From the NCBI RefSeq assembly GCF_018070575.1, contig NZ_JAGPXN010000016.1:86105-150104 (forward strand): a stretch of DNA of 64,000 nt, read 5' to 3'. Under the pieces are notes generated by a model that was given only the letters and a program-made list of their open reading frames with translations, had not been told where the DNA came from and searched no databases. Every line of letters begins with the position of its first letter. Position 1 is the first letter of the stretch. Shown one piece after another: positions 32,300 through 40,136 of the stretch. Position numbers and translations under genes: made by a program. Source of the stretch: Micromonospora sp. C31. GTDB taxonomy: Bacteria; Actinomycetota; Actinomycetes; Mycobacteriales; Micromonosporaceae.

Positions 32300-33139
32300 G
32301 TGGTGGACGCGGAGCGAGACAGGGGTGGTCGCGTGAGCGTGGCGCAGTCGGCGCGGGAACGGGCACGTCCGGCACTGCCGCGGGTGCCGGCGCTGGCGGT
32401 GCTGGCGCACCATCTCGTCGGCTACCGGCGTACCTGGCGGGCGGGGCTCTTCTCGTCGTTCCTGCTGCCGGTGCTGACCGTCCTCGGCTTCGGCTTCGGC
32501 GTCGGCGCCTACATCGACCAGGGCATCGACGGGGTGCGTTACCTCGACTGGCTCGTGCCCGGCCTGATCGCGTCGACGGCGATGCAGACGGCCGTCAACG
32601 AGTCGACGTGGCCCGTGTTCGGCAACTTCCAGTGGGTCAGGACCTATTTCGCGCAGAGCGCGGCGCCGCTGCGGGTGGGCGACATCCTCGGCGGGCACCT
32701 GGCCTTCGTGGTGTTCCGGGTGGTCACCACCGTCGCGGCGTTCCTGCTGGTGACAGCCCTGCTCGGGGCGTTGCGCCCGCCGTGGGCGCTCGCCGCGCTG
32801 CCGGTGACGGCACTGCTCGGGCTGGCTGTCGCCGCGCCGGCCTTCGCGTACGCGTCGACGGTCACCGTCGACAGTTGGCTCGCGATGCTGCTGCGCTTCG
32901 CGGTGATCCCGATGACGCTCTTCGCCGGCGTGTTCTTCCCCGTCGAGTCGCTGCCCCTGGCGCTGCGCTGGCTGGCGTACGCGACCCCGCTCTGGCACGG
33001 CGTCGACCTGTGCCGGGCGGCGGCCCTCGGCGTCGCTCCGCAGTGGTCGGCCGCCGGCCACCTGCTCTACCTCGCGGCCTGGGCGGCCGGCGGCTGGCTG
33101 CTGGCCCGGCGCGCGTTCCGTCGCAGGCTGGTCGTCTAG
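32300..33139 (+). CDS. ABC-2 type exporter permease (first)
   Basis: Membrane subunit of the exporter, 279 aa with six helices. It has the ABC-2 layout: an N-terminal helix LFSSFLLPVLTVLGFGFGVGAY, a cytosolic loop FGNFQWVRTYFAQSAAPLRVGDILGGHL, and the conserved end MTLFAGVFFPVESLPLALRWLAYATPLWHGVDLCRA. The start is one of two consecutive GTG codons (32300, 32303) after AGGAAGG; GTG 32333 is also possible. It is followed after 10 nt by a second, homologous permease. Confidence 0.85.
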   Translation: MVDAERDRGGRVSVAQSARERARPALPRVPALAVLAHHLVGYRRTWRAGLFSSFLLPVLTVLGFGFGVGAYIDQGIDGVRYLDWLVPGLIASTAMQTAVNESTWPVFGNFQWVRTYFAQSAAPLRVGDILGGHLAFVVFRVVTTVAAFLLVTALLGALRPPWALAALPVTALLGLAVAAPAFAYASTVTVDSWLAMLLRFAVIPMTLFAGVFFPVESLPLALRWLAYATPLWHGVDLCRAAALGVAPQWSAAGHLLYLAAWAAGGWLLARRAFRRRLVV

Positions 33140-33149
33140 GAGGGTCGCA

Positions 33150-33959
33150 GTGGTCGGTCTCGTCCTGCCCCGGCTGGTCGCCGTCTCCGCCGCCTACCGC
33201 CGCTCGGTCTCCGTGGCCGAGCGCAACGTCGCGGCACTGAAGGCCGTCTACTGGCTGCTGCTCGTCTCCGGGTTCGTGGAGCCGCTGCTCTACCTGCTCT
33301 CCATCGGTGTCGGGGTCGGCAGGCTGGTCGGCGACCTCACGCTGCCCGGCGGCGCGGTAGTCACCTACGCGGCGTTCGTCGCGCCGGCCATGCTCGCGTC
33401 GTCGGCCATGTCCGGCGCGCTGTCGGAGACGACCTTCAACTTCTTCGGCAAGATGAAGCAGATGAAGCTGTACGACGGGGTGATCGCCACCCCGGTGCAG
33501 CCGTTCGAGATCGCGCTGGGGGAGCTGCTCTGGGCGATGCTGCGCGGCAGCGCGTACTCGGCCGCCTTCCTGGTGGTGATGGTGGTGATGGACCTGACCA
33601 CCGCGGCGCGGGCGCTGGTCGCCTTTCCGGCGGCCGTGCTGGTCGGCTTCGCCTTCGGCGCGCTCGGAATGGCGATCACCACCTTCATGCGCAGCTGGCA
33701 CGACTTCGACCTGATGGCGGCGGCCCAGTTCACCCTCTTCCTCTTCTCCGGCACGTTCGTGCCCGCCGAGTCCTACCCGGTCGCGCTGCGCTGGGTGGTG
33801 GAGGTGACGCCGCTCTACCGCGCGGTGCACCTCGTCCGCGGTGTCTCGGTGGGCGCGGCCGGCTGGGAGTGGGTGCTCGACGTGCTCTACCTGCTCGCGG
33901 CGATGGCCCTGGGCCTGCTGATCGCCTCGCGCCGGATGGGCAGGTTGCTCTACGGCTGA
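33150..33959 (+). CDS. ABC-2 type exporter permease (second)
   Basis: A 269-aa paralogue of the preceding permease. It shows the same six-helix arrangement, the loop TTFNFFGKMKQMKLYDGVIATPVQPFEIALGELLW and the end FTLFLFSGTFVPAESYPVALRWVVEVTPLYRAVHLVRG. GTG 33150 is preceded by GGAGGG, 10 nt after the first permease stop, so the two are cotranscribed and likely form the heterodimeric channel with the upstream ATPase. Confidence 0.88.
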   Translation: MVGLVLPRLVAVSAAYRRSVSVAERNVAALKAVYWLLLVSGFVEPLLYLLSIGVGVGRLVGDLTLPGGAVVTYAAFVAPAMLASSAMSGALSETTFNFFGKMKQMKLYDGVIATPVQPFEIALGELLWAMLRGSAYSAAFLVVMVVMDLTTAARALVAFPAAVLVGFAFGALGMAITTFMRSWHDFDLMAAAQFTLFLFSGTFVPAESYPVALRWVVEVTPLYRAVHLVRGVSVGAAGWEWVLDVLYLLAAMALGLLIASRRMGRLLYG

Positions 33960-34022
33960 GGGTTAACGGTGGCCGCTGCCTGGGCATGTCGAGGGGACTG
34001 ACACCGATCACGAGGAGGGGCG

Positions 34023-35138
34023 ATGGCCTCCGACGAGTCTTCCGCCCGCAGCGGGCGCGACCGCGACGATGCCGGGGCGCTGCCCGCCGGCCGGGGGGCC
34101 GACGGCCGGACGGGCCGCGCCGACCGGGGGGCCGACGCGCGTGCCGAGCGGCACCGCCCGGGTCGCGGCCCGGTCGGGCCCGACGAGGGCCCCGACAGCC
34201 CGGCCGAGCTGCCGGGCGTGGGCTGGAAGGCCGCGCTGCGCCGGACCGTGCGGGAGTTCAAGGACGACAGCCTGGCCGACTGGGCGGCGGCCCTCACGTA
34301 CTACGGGGTGCTCTCCATCTTCCCCGGCCTGCTGGTGCTGGTCTCGATCCTCGGGCTGCTCGGTCCGGGCGCGACGCAGGGCGTCAAGGACACCGTCAAC
34401 GAGGCGGTGCCACAGGGGGAGATCCGGCAGATCATCGAGGGGGCGATCGACCAGGCACAGAGCAGCGGCGGGTTCGCCGGCCTCGCCGCCATCCTGGGTC
34501 TGCTGGCCGCGTTCTGGTCGGCGTCGGGTTACGTCGCCGCGTTCATGCGCGCCTCCAACACCATCTACGACGTGCCGGAGGGGCGCCCCATCTGGAAGAC
34601 GCTGCCGATCCGCGTCGGCGTGACCGCGGTGATCGGCGTGATGCTGCTGGCCAGCGCGGTGATCGTGGTCTTCACCGGCGGCCTCGCCGAGCAGGTGGGG
34701 GAAGCGATCGGGCTGGGCTCGACAGCGGTGACCGTGTGGAACATCGCCAAGTGGCCGGTGCTGCTGCTCCTGGTGAGCCTGATGTTCGCGATCCTCTACT
34801 GGGCGTCGCCGAACGCGCGGCACGGCGGCTTCCGCTGGGTCAGCCCCGGTGGCGTGCTGGCCGTGGTGATCTGGTTGGTGATCTCGGGCCTGTTCGCGCT
34901 CTACGTGAGCAACTTCGGCTCGTACAACAAGACGTACGGTGCGCTCGCCGGTGTGATCATCTTCCTGATCTGGCTCTGGCTGAGCAACATCGCGATCCTT
35001 CTCGGTGCGGAGTTCGACGCCGAGCTGGAGCGCAGCCGCGCCATCGAGGCTGGCCACTCCCCGGACGAGGAGCCGTACGTCGAACTGCGCGACGACCGCA
35101 AGTTGAAGAAGAAGCGCAACGCCGCCAACCGCCGCTGA
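34023..35138 (+). CDS. YihY/BrkB-family membrane protein
   Basis: A 371-aa inner-membrane protein of the YihY/virulence factor BrkB family, whose molecular role is unsettled (once misassigned as RNase BN). A low-complexity charged N-terminus (1-75) is followed by six helices. Characteristic stretches are DWAAALTYYGVLSIFPGLLVLVSILGLLG, AAFWSASGYVAAFMRASNTIYDV, YWASPNARHGGFRWVSPGGVLAVVIW and FIWLWLSNIAILLGAEFDAELER. ATG 34023 has GAGGAGGGGCG directly upstream. Confidence 0.9.
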   Translation: MASDESSARSGRDRDDAGALPAGRGADGRTGRADRGADARAERHRPGRGPVGPDEGPDSPAELPGVGWKAALRRTVREFKDDSLADWAAALTYYGVLSIFPGLLVLVSILGLLGPGATQGVKDTVNEAVPQGEIRQIIEGAIDQAQSSGGFAGLAAILGLLAAFWSASGYVAAFMRASNTIYDVPEGRPIWKTLPIRVGVTAVIGVMLLASAVIVVFTGGLAEQVGEAIGLGSTAVTVWNIAKWPVLLLLVSLMFAILYWASPNARHGGFRWVSPGGVLAVVIWLVISGLFALYVSNFGSYNKTYGALAGVIIFLIWLWLSNIAILLGAEFDAELERSRAIEAGHSPDEEPYVELRDDRKLKKKRNAANRR

Positions 35139-35218
35139 ACGGTGTCCACCCCACCCCACCCCACCACGTCTCCCCGCCGCCCCGCCACCCCTCCGGTGCC
35201 GGGGCGGCGGCGCGTTCC

Positions 35219-35284
35219 GTGCTGGCCGCTCGCCCCCTCCTGGCGCGTGTCGTGCTGGCCGCTCGCCCCCTCCTGGCGCGTGTC
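35219..35284. repeat. 33-bp tandem repeat, two copies
   Basis: Two exact copies starting GTGCTGGCCGCTCGCC, at 35219 and 35252. A related 25-bp direct repeat follows at 35327 and 35359. Confidence 0.75.
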
Positions 35285-35400
35285 GTGCCTGCCCATGGCG
35301 CTGCCCGCTCACTCGCTTCTGGACGCGAGTGCGTGCCGGTCCGCCCGCCTCTTGGCGTGAGTGCGTGCCGGTCCGCCCGCCTCCGCACGGGTGAGCACCC

Positions 35401-35463
35401 CGGTGATCAGGACGCGGTGGACGCTACCCGCCGGTTTTCAGGTACATGGCGTCCTGATCACCG
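35401..35463. repeat. Perfect 15-bp inverted repeat with 33-nt loop
   Basis: CGGTGATCAGGACGC (35401-35415) is exactly complementary to GCGTCCTGATCACCG (35449-35463). It could be a terminator for the upstream gene or a regulator site. It is about 270 nt before the ROK start. Confidence 0.75.
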
Positions 35464-35611
35464 TCGGCAGCCCCCGCGGTAGCGCCTGCGGCTGGGTGTG
35501 CGGCGGTGCTGGCGGCAGCCCCTGCGGCGGTGCTGGCGGCTGGGTCTCGACGTTCGTGGGTCGTGTCGGGGCGCGGCTTTTCTTGATCCGCCGAAGGCTT
35601 TTGCTCGAACG

Positions 35612-35652
35612 GACAAAAGTTTGCGTCAAATCGGCCGAAGCTCTGGACACGT
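35612..35652 (+). promoter_or_regulatory. Shared 41-bp promoter motif, copy 1 (ROK operon)
   Basis: Begins GACAAAAGTT and ends TGGACAC-G-T. 33 of 41 positions are identical to 51289-51329 upstream of the secreted dehydrogenase gene. CTTTTG at 35598-35603 and CAAAAG at 35614-35619 make an inverted pair at its left edge. It is probably the operator of the ROK regulator. Confidence 0.7.
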
Positions 35653-35734
35653 GACGCGGAACACTCCTACTGTGTCGGGCACGACACCTCGGCATCACGT
35701 CGATGTGCACGAGCCCGCGAAGAGGTGAGTTCCG

Positions 35735-36913
35735 GTGCGGACGGTCGACCCCCTGCACGTACGGCTGCTGCGCCTGCTGCGTGACGAGGGCGCGGTGTCC
35801 CGGGCCGAGCTGGGCGACCGGCTGCAGATGCCCCGACCCCGGTTGCTGGCGGAACTGGAACGGCTCGTCAGCCTCGGCTACGTGGCCGAGGCGGGGCTGG
35901 CAGCCTCCCGGGGTGGCCGCCGCTCCACCCTCGTCGAGCTGAGCCCACGCCTGCGCTTCGCCGCCGTCGACCTCGGCGCCAGTTCCATCGACGTCGAGCT
36001 GGTCAACGGCCGGCTGGAGCCGGTCGCCGCGTACGCCGAGGCGGCCGACATCCGTACCGGCCCGAAGGTGATCCTCCAGCGGGTCAACGAGCTGCTGCAC
36101 AAGGCCCGGGTGGACGGCGCCTACGAGCGGCTCGACGCGGTCGGCATCGGCGTGCCCGGCCCGGTCAGCTTCCGCGACGGCGTGCCGGTCTCCCCGCCGA
36201 TCATGCCGGGGTGGGACCGGTTCCCGGTGCGCGAGCTGCTCACCCGCGAGCACGGCTGCCCGGCGGTGGTCGACAACGACGTCAACATCATGGCGATCGG
36301 GGAGCGGCACGGCGGGGTCGCGCACTCCGTGGACGACTTCCTCTTCGTGAAGATCGGCACCGGAATAGGGTGCGGGATCTATCTCAGCGGCGAGGTCTAC
36401 CGGGGCACCGACGGCTGCGCCGGCGACATCGGCCACATCCAGGTCGACGCGCACGGCCCGATGTGCTCCTGCGGCAACGTCGGCTGCCTCGAAGCGCTCT
36501 TCAGCGGGGCCGCGCTGGCCAAGGACGCGACCGCCGTCGCCCGCAGCGGCGCCTCGCCCGCGCTGGCCGAACGGCTGGCCGCGCACGGCACGGTGACCGC
36601 CCTGGACGTCGCCGGCGGCGCGGTGGAGGGGGACGTGACCTGCATCCAGCTGATCCGCGACGGGGGTCGGCGGGTCGGTGGGGTGCTGGCCGGTCTGGTC
36701 AGCTTCACCAACCCGTCGATGATCGTGATCGGCGGCGGGCTCGCCCAGCTCGGGCACATCCTGCTCGCCGAGATCCGCAGCGTGGTCTACCGCCGGTCGC
36801 TGCCGCTGGCCACCGGCAACCTTCCCGTCGTCCTCTCCGAACTCGGCCCGCGCGCCGGCGTGGCCGGCGCGGCCGTGCTGGCCAGCGACGTCGCCTTCGG
36901 GGAGGCGTCGTGA
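35735..36913 (+). CDS. ROK-family transcriptional regulator (sugar-responsive)
   Basis: A 392-aa repressor with an N-terminal winged helix (VRLLRLLRDEGAVSRAELGDRLQMPRPRLLAELERLVSLGYV). It is followed by a ROK sugar-kinase-like domain: AAVDLGASSIDVELV (phosphate loop), VGIGVPGPV, VVDNDVNIMAIGE, KIGTGIGCGI, and the ROK zinc motif in DIGHIQV...CSCGNVGCLEAL. As the catalytic kinase context is retained, it could still bind sugar and ATP. It heads the ABC sugar importer operon and is expected to be released by the imported sugar. GTG 35735; the stop overlaps the first mini-ORF of the following array (GTGA). Confidence 0.9.
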   Translation: MRTVDPLHVRLLRLLRDEGAVSRAELGDRLQMPRPRLLAELERLVSLGYVAEAGLAASRGGRRSTLVELSPRLRFAAVDLGASSIDVELVNGRLEPVAAYAEAADIRTGPKVILQRVNELLHKARVDGAYERLDAVGIGVPGPVSFRDGVPVSPPIMPGWDRFPVRELLTREHGCPAVVDNDVNIMAIGERHGGVAHSVDDFLFVKIGTGIGCGIYLSGEVYRGTDGCAGDIGHIQVDAHGPMCSCGNVGCLEALFSGAALAKDATAVARSGASPALAERLAAHGTVTALDVAGGAVEGDVTCIQLIRDGGRRVGGVLAGLVSFTNPSMIVIGGGLAQLGHILLAEIRSVVYRRSLPLATGNLPVVLSELGPRAGVAGAAVLASDVAFGEAS

Positions 36914-36972
36914 GTGCGAGGAGTGAGCCGGGTTTGCGAGCCCCGCAGTCGCGAACGGAGGTGGCGTCGTGA
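36910..36972 (+). CDS. Mini-ORF 1 of the 59-bp array (20 aa)
   Basis: First of five identical 20-codon frames. The peptide is basic and hydrophilic, with no membrane segment. The start overlaps the ROK stop (GTGA), and the stop at 36970-36972 overlaps the next GTG. Whether the peptide has a function or the frame only passes ribosomes along is unknown. Copies 2-5 occupy 36969-37031, 37028-37090, 37087-37149 and 37146-37208. Confidence 0.5.
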   Translation: MSARSEPGLRAPQSRTEVAS

Positions 36973-37204
36973 GTGCGAGGAGTGAGCCGGGTTTGCGAGC
37001 CCCGCAGTCGCGAACGGAGGTGGCGTCGTGAGTGCGAGGAGTGAGCCGGGTTTGCGAGCCCCGCAGTCGCGAACGGAGGTGGCGTCGTGAGTGCGAGGAG
37101 TGAGCCGGGTTTGCGAGCCCCGCAGTCGCGAACGGAGGTGGCGTCGTGAGTGCGAGGAGTGAGCCGGGTTTGCGAGCCCCGCAGTCGCGAACGGAGGTGG
37201 CGTC
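36910..37204 (+). repeat. Five perfect 59-bp direct repeats, each a chained mini-ORF
   Basis: Units start at 36910, 36969, 37028, 37087 and 37146 and are identical. Each contains GGAGGTGGCGTC followed by GTG, and encodes a 20-residue peptide MSARSEPGLRAPQSRTEVAS whose TGA stop overlaps the next GTG as GTGA (63-nt ORF on a 59-nt period, so the frame shifts every copy). The first unit overlaps the ROK stop. The last supplies the ribosome-binding site and GTG of the ABC ATPase. Translation could therefore run as an unbroken coupled chain from the regulator to the transporter. Confidence 0.95.
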
Positions 37205-38836
37205 GTGAGTGAGCGCGAGGAGGAGACCGTGGCCCGACCCGAGCAGCAGGCCGCCGCAGCGGCGCACCTCACCCCGGCGGGCACCCCGCTGGTCGAGACG
37301 CCCGCCGACACCGCCGCGGGCGAGGTGGTGCTGCGCCTCACCGACGTGGTCAAGACCTTCCCGGGCGTACGGGCCCTGGACGGGGTGCAGTTGGAGGTGC
37401 GGGCCGGCGAGGTGCACTGCCTGCTCGGGCAGAACGGCGCCGGGAAGTCCACCCTGATCAAGGTGCTGGCCGGGGTGCACCGGCCCGACTCGGGGCTCGT
37501 CGAGTGGCGGGGCCGACCGGCCACCTTCGCCAACCCGCAGGCCGCCATGCGCGCGGGCATCGCCACGATCTACCAGGAACTCGACCTGGTCGAGGACCTC
37601 TCGGTCGCGGAGAACGCCTTCCTCGGCCACGAGCCGCGCCGGCTGGGCTTCGTCCGCCGGGGCGCCATGGCCCGGCTCACCCGGCAGATCCTCGGCCGGC
37701 TCGGCCACGCCGAGATCCCGCCCGGGCGGATGGTGCGCGCGCTGCCCGCCGCCGGCAAGCAGATCGTCAGCATGGCCCGCGCGCTCTCCCACGAGGCTCG
37801 GCTGATCATCATGGACGAGCCGAGCGCCGTGCTGGCCCACGACGAGGTCGGCAACCTGTTCCGGATCATCCGTGAGCTGACCGCGCAGGGCATCGCCGTC
37901 ATCTACATCTCGCACCGGCTGGAGGAGATCCGCGAGATCGGCGACCGGGTCACCGTACTCAAGGACGGCCGGACCACCGCGGCGAACCTGCCGGCCCGCG
38001 ACACCCCGACCCGCGACCTGGTCAGCCGGATGACCGGCCGGACCATCGAGTACGTCTTCCCGGACCGCCCGGCCGGCGCGGCCGACGGCGCGCAGCTGCT
38101 CACGGTCGAGGGGCTGACCCGGGCCGGCGAGTTCGCCGACGTCTCGCTCGACGTCCGGGCCGGTGAGATCGTCGGCATCGCCGGGCTGGTCGGCTCCGGC
38201 CGTTCCGAGCTGCTGGAGACCATCTACGGCGCCCGCCGCGCCGAGGCCGGTTCGGTGCGGATGGCCGGCCGGGCGCTGCGTCCCGGCAGCGTCGGTGCGG
38301 CGGTGCGCGCCGGGATGGGGATGGCGCCCGAGGAACGCAAGAGCCAGGCGCTGCTGCTGGGCGAGCCGATCTACCGCAACGTGACCCTGGCGACCTTCGC
38401 CCGCTACGCCCGCGCCGGGTTCACCGACGCCGGGCGGGAACGGGCGGAGGCCGACCGGATCGCCGAGAGCCTGGAGCTGCGGCCCCGCGACGTACGCCGG
38501 CCGGTGCGCACCCTCTCCGGCGGTAACCAGCAGAAGGTGGTGGTCGGCCGCTGGCTGCTCGGCGACACCCGGCTGCTGCTGCTCGACGAGCCGACCCGGG
38601 GTGTCGACGTCGGCGCGCGGGCGGAGCTCTACCAGGTGATCCGGGGGCTGGCGGCGCGCGGCGTCGGGGTGCTGCTGGTCTCCAGTGAGGTTCCCGAGGT
38701 GCTCGGCCTGGCCGACCGGGTGCTGGTGATGCGGGAGGGGCGGGTCGTCCGCGAGGCCCCGGCCGGCGAACTCGACGAGAACACCGTGCTCGACCTCGTG
38801 ATGGCGGGGTCCCTGATGGAAGGCGCAGCGGCATGA
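37205..38836 (+). CDS. Sugar ABC importer ATPase, double-domain (RbsA/MglA type)
   Basis: A 543-aa fused two-domain ATPase of CUT2-type monosaccharide importers. The first domain has Walker A GQNGAGKST (about 77), Walker B IIMDEPSAVL and a switch His in YISHRLEE. Its signature is the atypical LPAAGKQIV. The second domain has the usual degenerate Walker A (GLVGSGRSE), a good signature LSGGNQQKV and LLLLDEPTRGVDVGA. The GTG start lies at the end of the 59-bp array. The permease start overlaps its stop by ATGA. Confidence 0.93.
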   Translation: MSEREEETVARPEQQAAAAAHLTPAGTPLVETPADTAAGEVVLRLTDVVKTFPGVRALDGVQLEVRAGEVHCLLGQNGAGKSTLIKVLAGVHRPDSGLVEWRGRPATFANPQAAMRAGIATIYQELDLVEDLSVAENAFLGHEPRRLGFVRRGAMARLTRQILGRLGHAEIPPGRMVRALPAAGKQIVSMARALSHEARLIIMDEPSAVLAHDEVGNLFRIIRELTAQGIAVIYISHRLEEIREIGDRVTVLKDGRTTAANLPARDTPTRDLVSRMTGRTIEYVFPDRPAGAADGAQLLTVEGLTRAGEFADVSLDVRAGEIVGIAGLVGSGRSELLETIYGARRAEAGSVRMAGRALRPGSVGAAVRAGMGMAPEERKSQALLLGEPIYRNVTLATFARYARAGFTDAGRERAEADRIAESLELRPRDVRRPVRTLSGGNQQKVVVGRWLLGDTRLLLLDEPTRGVDVGARAELYQVIRGLAARGVGVLLVSSEVPEVLGLADRVLVMREGRVVREAPAGELDENTVLDLVMAGSLMEGAAA

Positions 38837-39954
38837 GCGAGCCTCTCACCCCCACCGCGACGCCGGAGCGGGCGGCGCAACTGCCGGCGCAGTCGCCGCC
38901 GGTGGATCCCACGGAGACCGCCGGGGCGGTCCACAAAACGTCCGCCCCGGGCCGGATCTCCTGGTGGCGGGGCGAGGGTGGCGAGGGTGCCCGCCGCAAC
39001 CTCGGCCTGGTCGGGGTGCTGGTCGTGCTCGTCGTGATCGGCGCCCTCACCCGCTCCGACCTGTACTCGAACCCGGACTGGGTGTGGGACAACGTCCTGA
39101 GCATCCTCAAGCTGGCGGCCGTGGTCGGCGTGGTCACCGTGGGCATGACCTTCGTGATCATCGGCGGTGGCATCGACCTCTCCGTCGGCGCGATCGTCGC
39201 GCTGGCCGGCGTCTGGTGCACCACGGTGGCCACCCAGAGCTACGGCGCCGGCGGCATGATCTTCAGCGCGCTCACCGTCGGGCTGGCGGTCGGCCTGGTC
39301 AACGGGCTGCTCATCTCGTACGGCCGGTTGGTGCCGTTCATCGCCACCCTCGCCATGCTGGTGGCCGCCCGGGGTCTGGCCGCCGAGATCTCCGACAAGC
39401 AGACCCAGGTGTCGGAGAACGGCTTCATCAACGGGCTCGCCAGCAACAGCCTGCTCGGCATCCCGCTGCTGGTCTACATCCTCGCCGCCGTGGTCGCGGC
39501 CGGCTGGGTGCTGCTCAACCGCACCACCTTCGGCCGGCGTACGGTCGCCGTCGGCGGCAACCCGGAGGCCGCCCGGCTCGCCGGCATCAACGTCAAGCGG
39601 CACACCGTGCTGCTCTACGCGCTCTCCGGCCTCTGCTGCGGGATCGCCGCCATCATGCTCACCGCCCAGGCCAACTCGGCGCAGGCGGCGATGGCGAACC
39701 TCTACGAGCTGGACGCGATCGCCGCCGCGATCATCGGCGGCACACTGCTCAGCGGCGGGCGGGGCACCATCATCGGCTCCCTGCTCGGGGTGGTCATCTT
39801 CGCCACCATCACCAACCTCTTCGCCATCAACGGCCTCTCCACGGAGGCCCAGAACATGGTCAAGGGCGGCATCATCGTCGCCGCCGTCCTGGTCCAGCAG
39901 GTCCAGTTCCGCAGCCTCACCCAGTTCCTGGGCCGCAACCGGCTCACCACCTGA
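38833..39954 (+). CDS. Sugar ABC importer permease (RbsC type)
   Basis: A 373-aa membrane subunit of the CUT2 importer. A disordered 60-residue N-terminus is followed by about nine helices. The CUT2 permease pattern is clear: FVIIGGGIDLSVGAIVALAGV, GLVNGLLISYGRLVPFIATLAMLVAARGLA, NRTTFGRRTVAVGGNPEAARLAGINV and AAIIGGTLLSGGRGTIIGSLLGVV. ATG 38833 overlaps the ATPase stop. A 182-nt gap follows before the binding protein. Confidence 0.93.
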   Translation: MSEPLTPTATPERAAQLPAQSPPVDPTETAGAVHKTSAPGRISWWRGEGGEGARRNLGLVGVLVVLVVIGALTRSDLYSNPDWVWDNVLSILKLAAVVGVVTVGMTFVIIGGGIDLSVGAIVALAGVWCTTVATQSYGAGGMIFSALTVGLAVGLVNGLLISYGRLVPFIATLAMLVAARGLAAEISDKQTQVSENGFINGLASNSLLGIPLLVYILAAVVAAGWVLLNRTTFGRRTVAVGGNPEAARLAGINVKRHTVLLYALSGLCCGIAAIMLTAQANSAQAAMANLYELDAIAAAIIGGTLLSGGRGTIIGSLLGVVIFATITNLFAINGLSTEAQNMVKGGIIVAAVLVQQVQFRSLTQFLGRNRLTT

Positions 39955-40136
39955 CCCGCATTGCACCACACCGACCCGCATCAGCACCGACCCGACCGAC
40001 CCACTCCGCACCGACCCGCAGAAGCACTCCGCGCGGCATCCGGGCCACCTGAGCGACGGTGGCCGGGCCCCGCACGCCCTCTTCCCTCCCGCACCGCGAG
40101 TTTCCTCCACCACCACCGTCAACCCAGGAGGTCGTC

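Larger units (their letters stand above)
35139..35734. other. 596-bp intergenic region with repeats and ROK promoter
   Basis: No gene is supported. It holds a 33-bp tandem repeat (35219-35251, 35252-35284), a 25-bp direct repeat (35327, 35359), a perfect 15-bp inverted repeat (35401-35415 and 35449-35463) and, near the 3' end, the promoter/operator of the ROK gene. Confidence 0.6.

Noticed and set aside
36910..37208. CRISPR array
   Set aside because: The repeats are 59 bp, contiguous and without unique spacers, and no cas genes are near.
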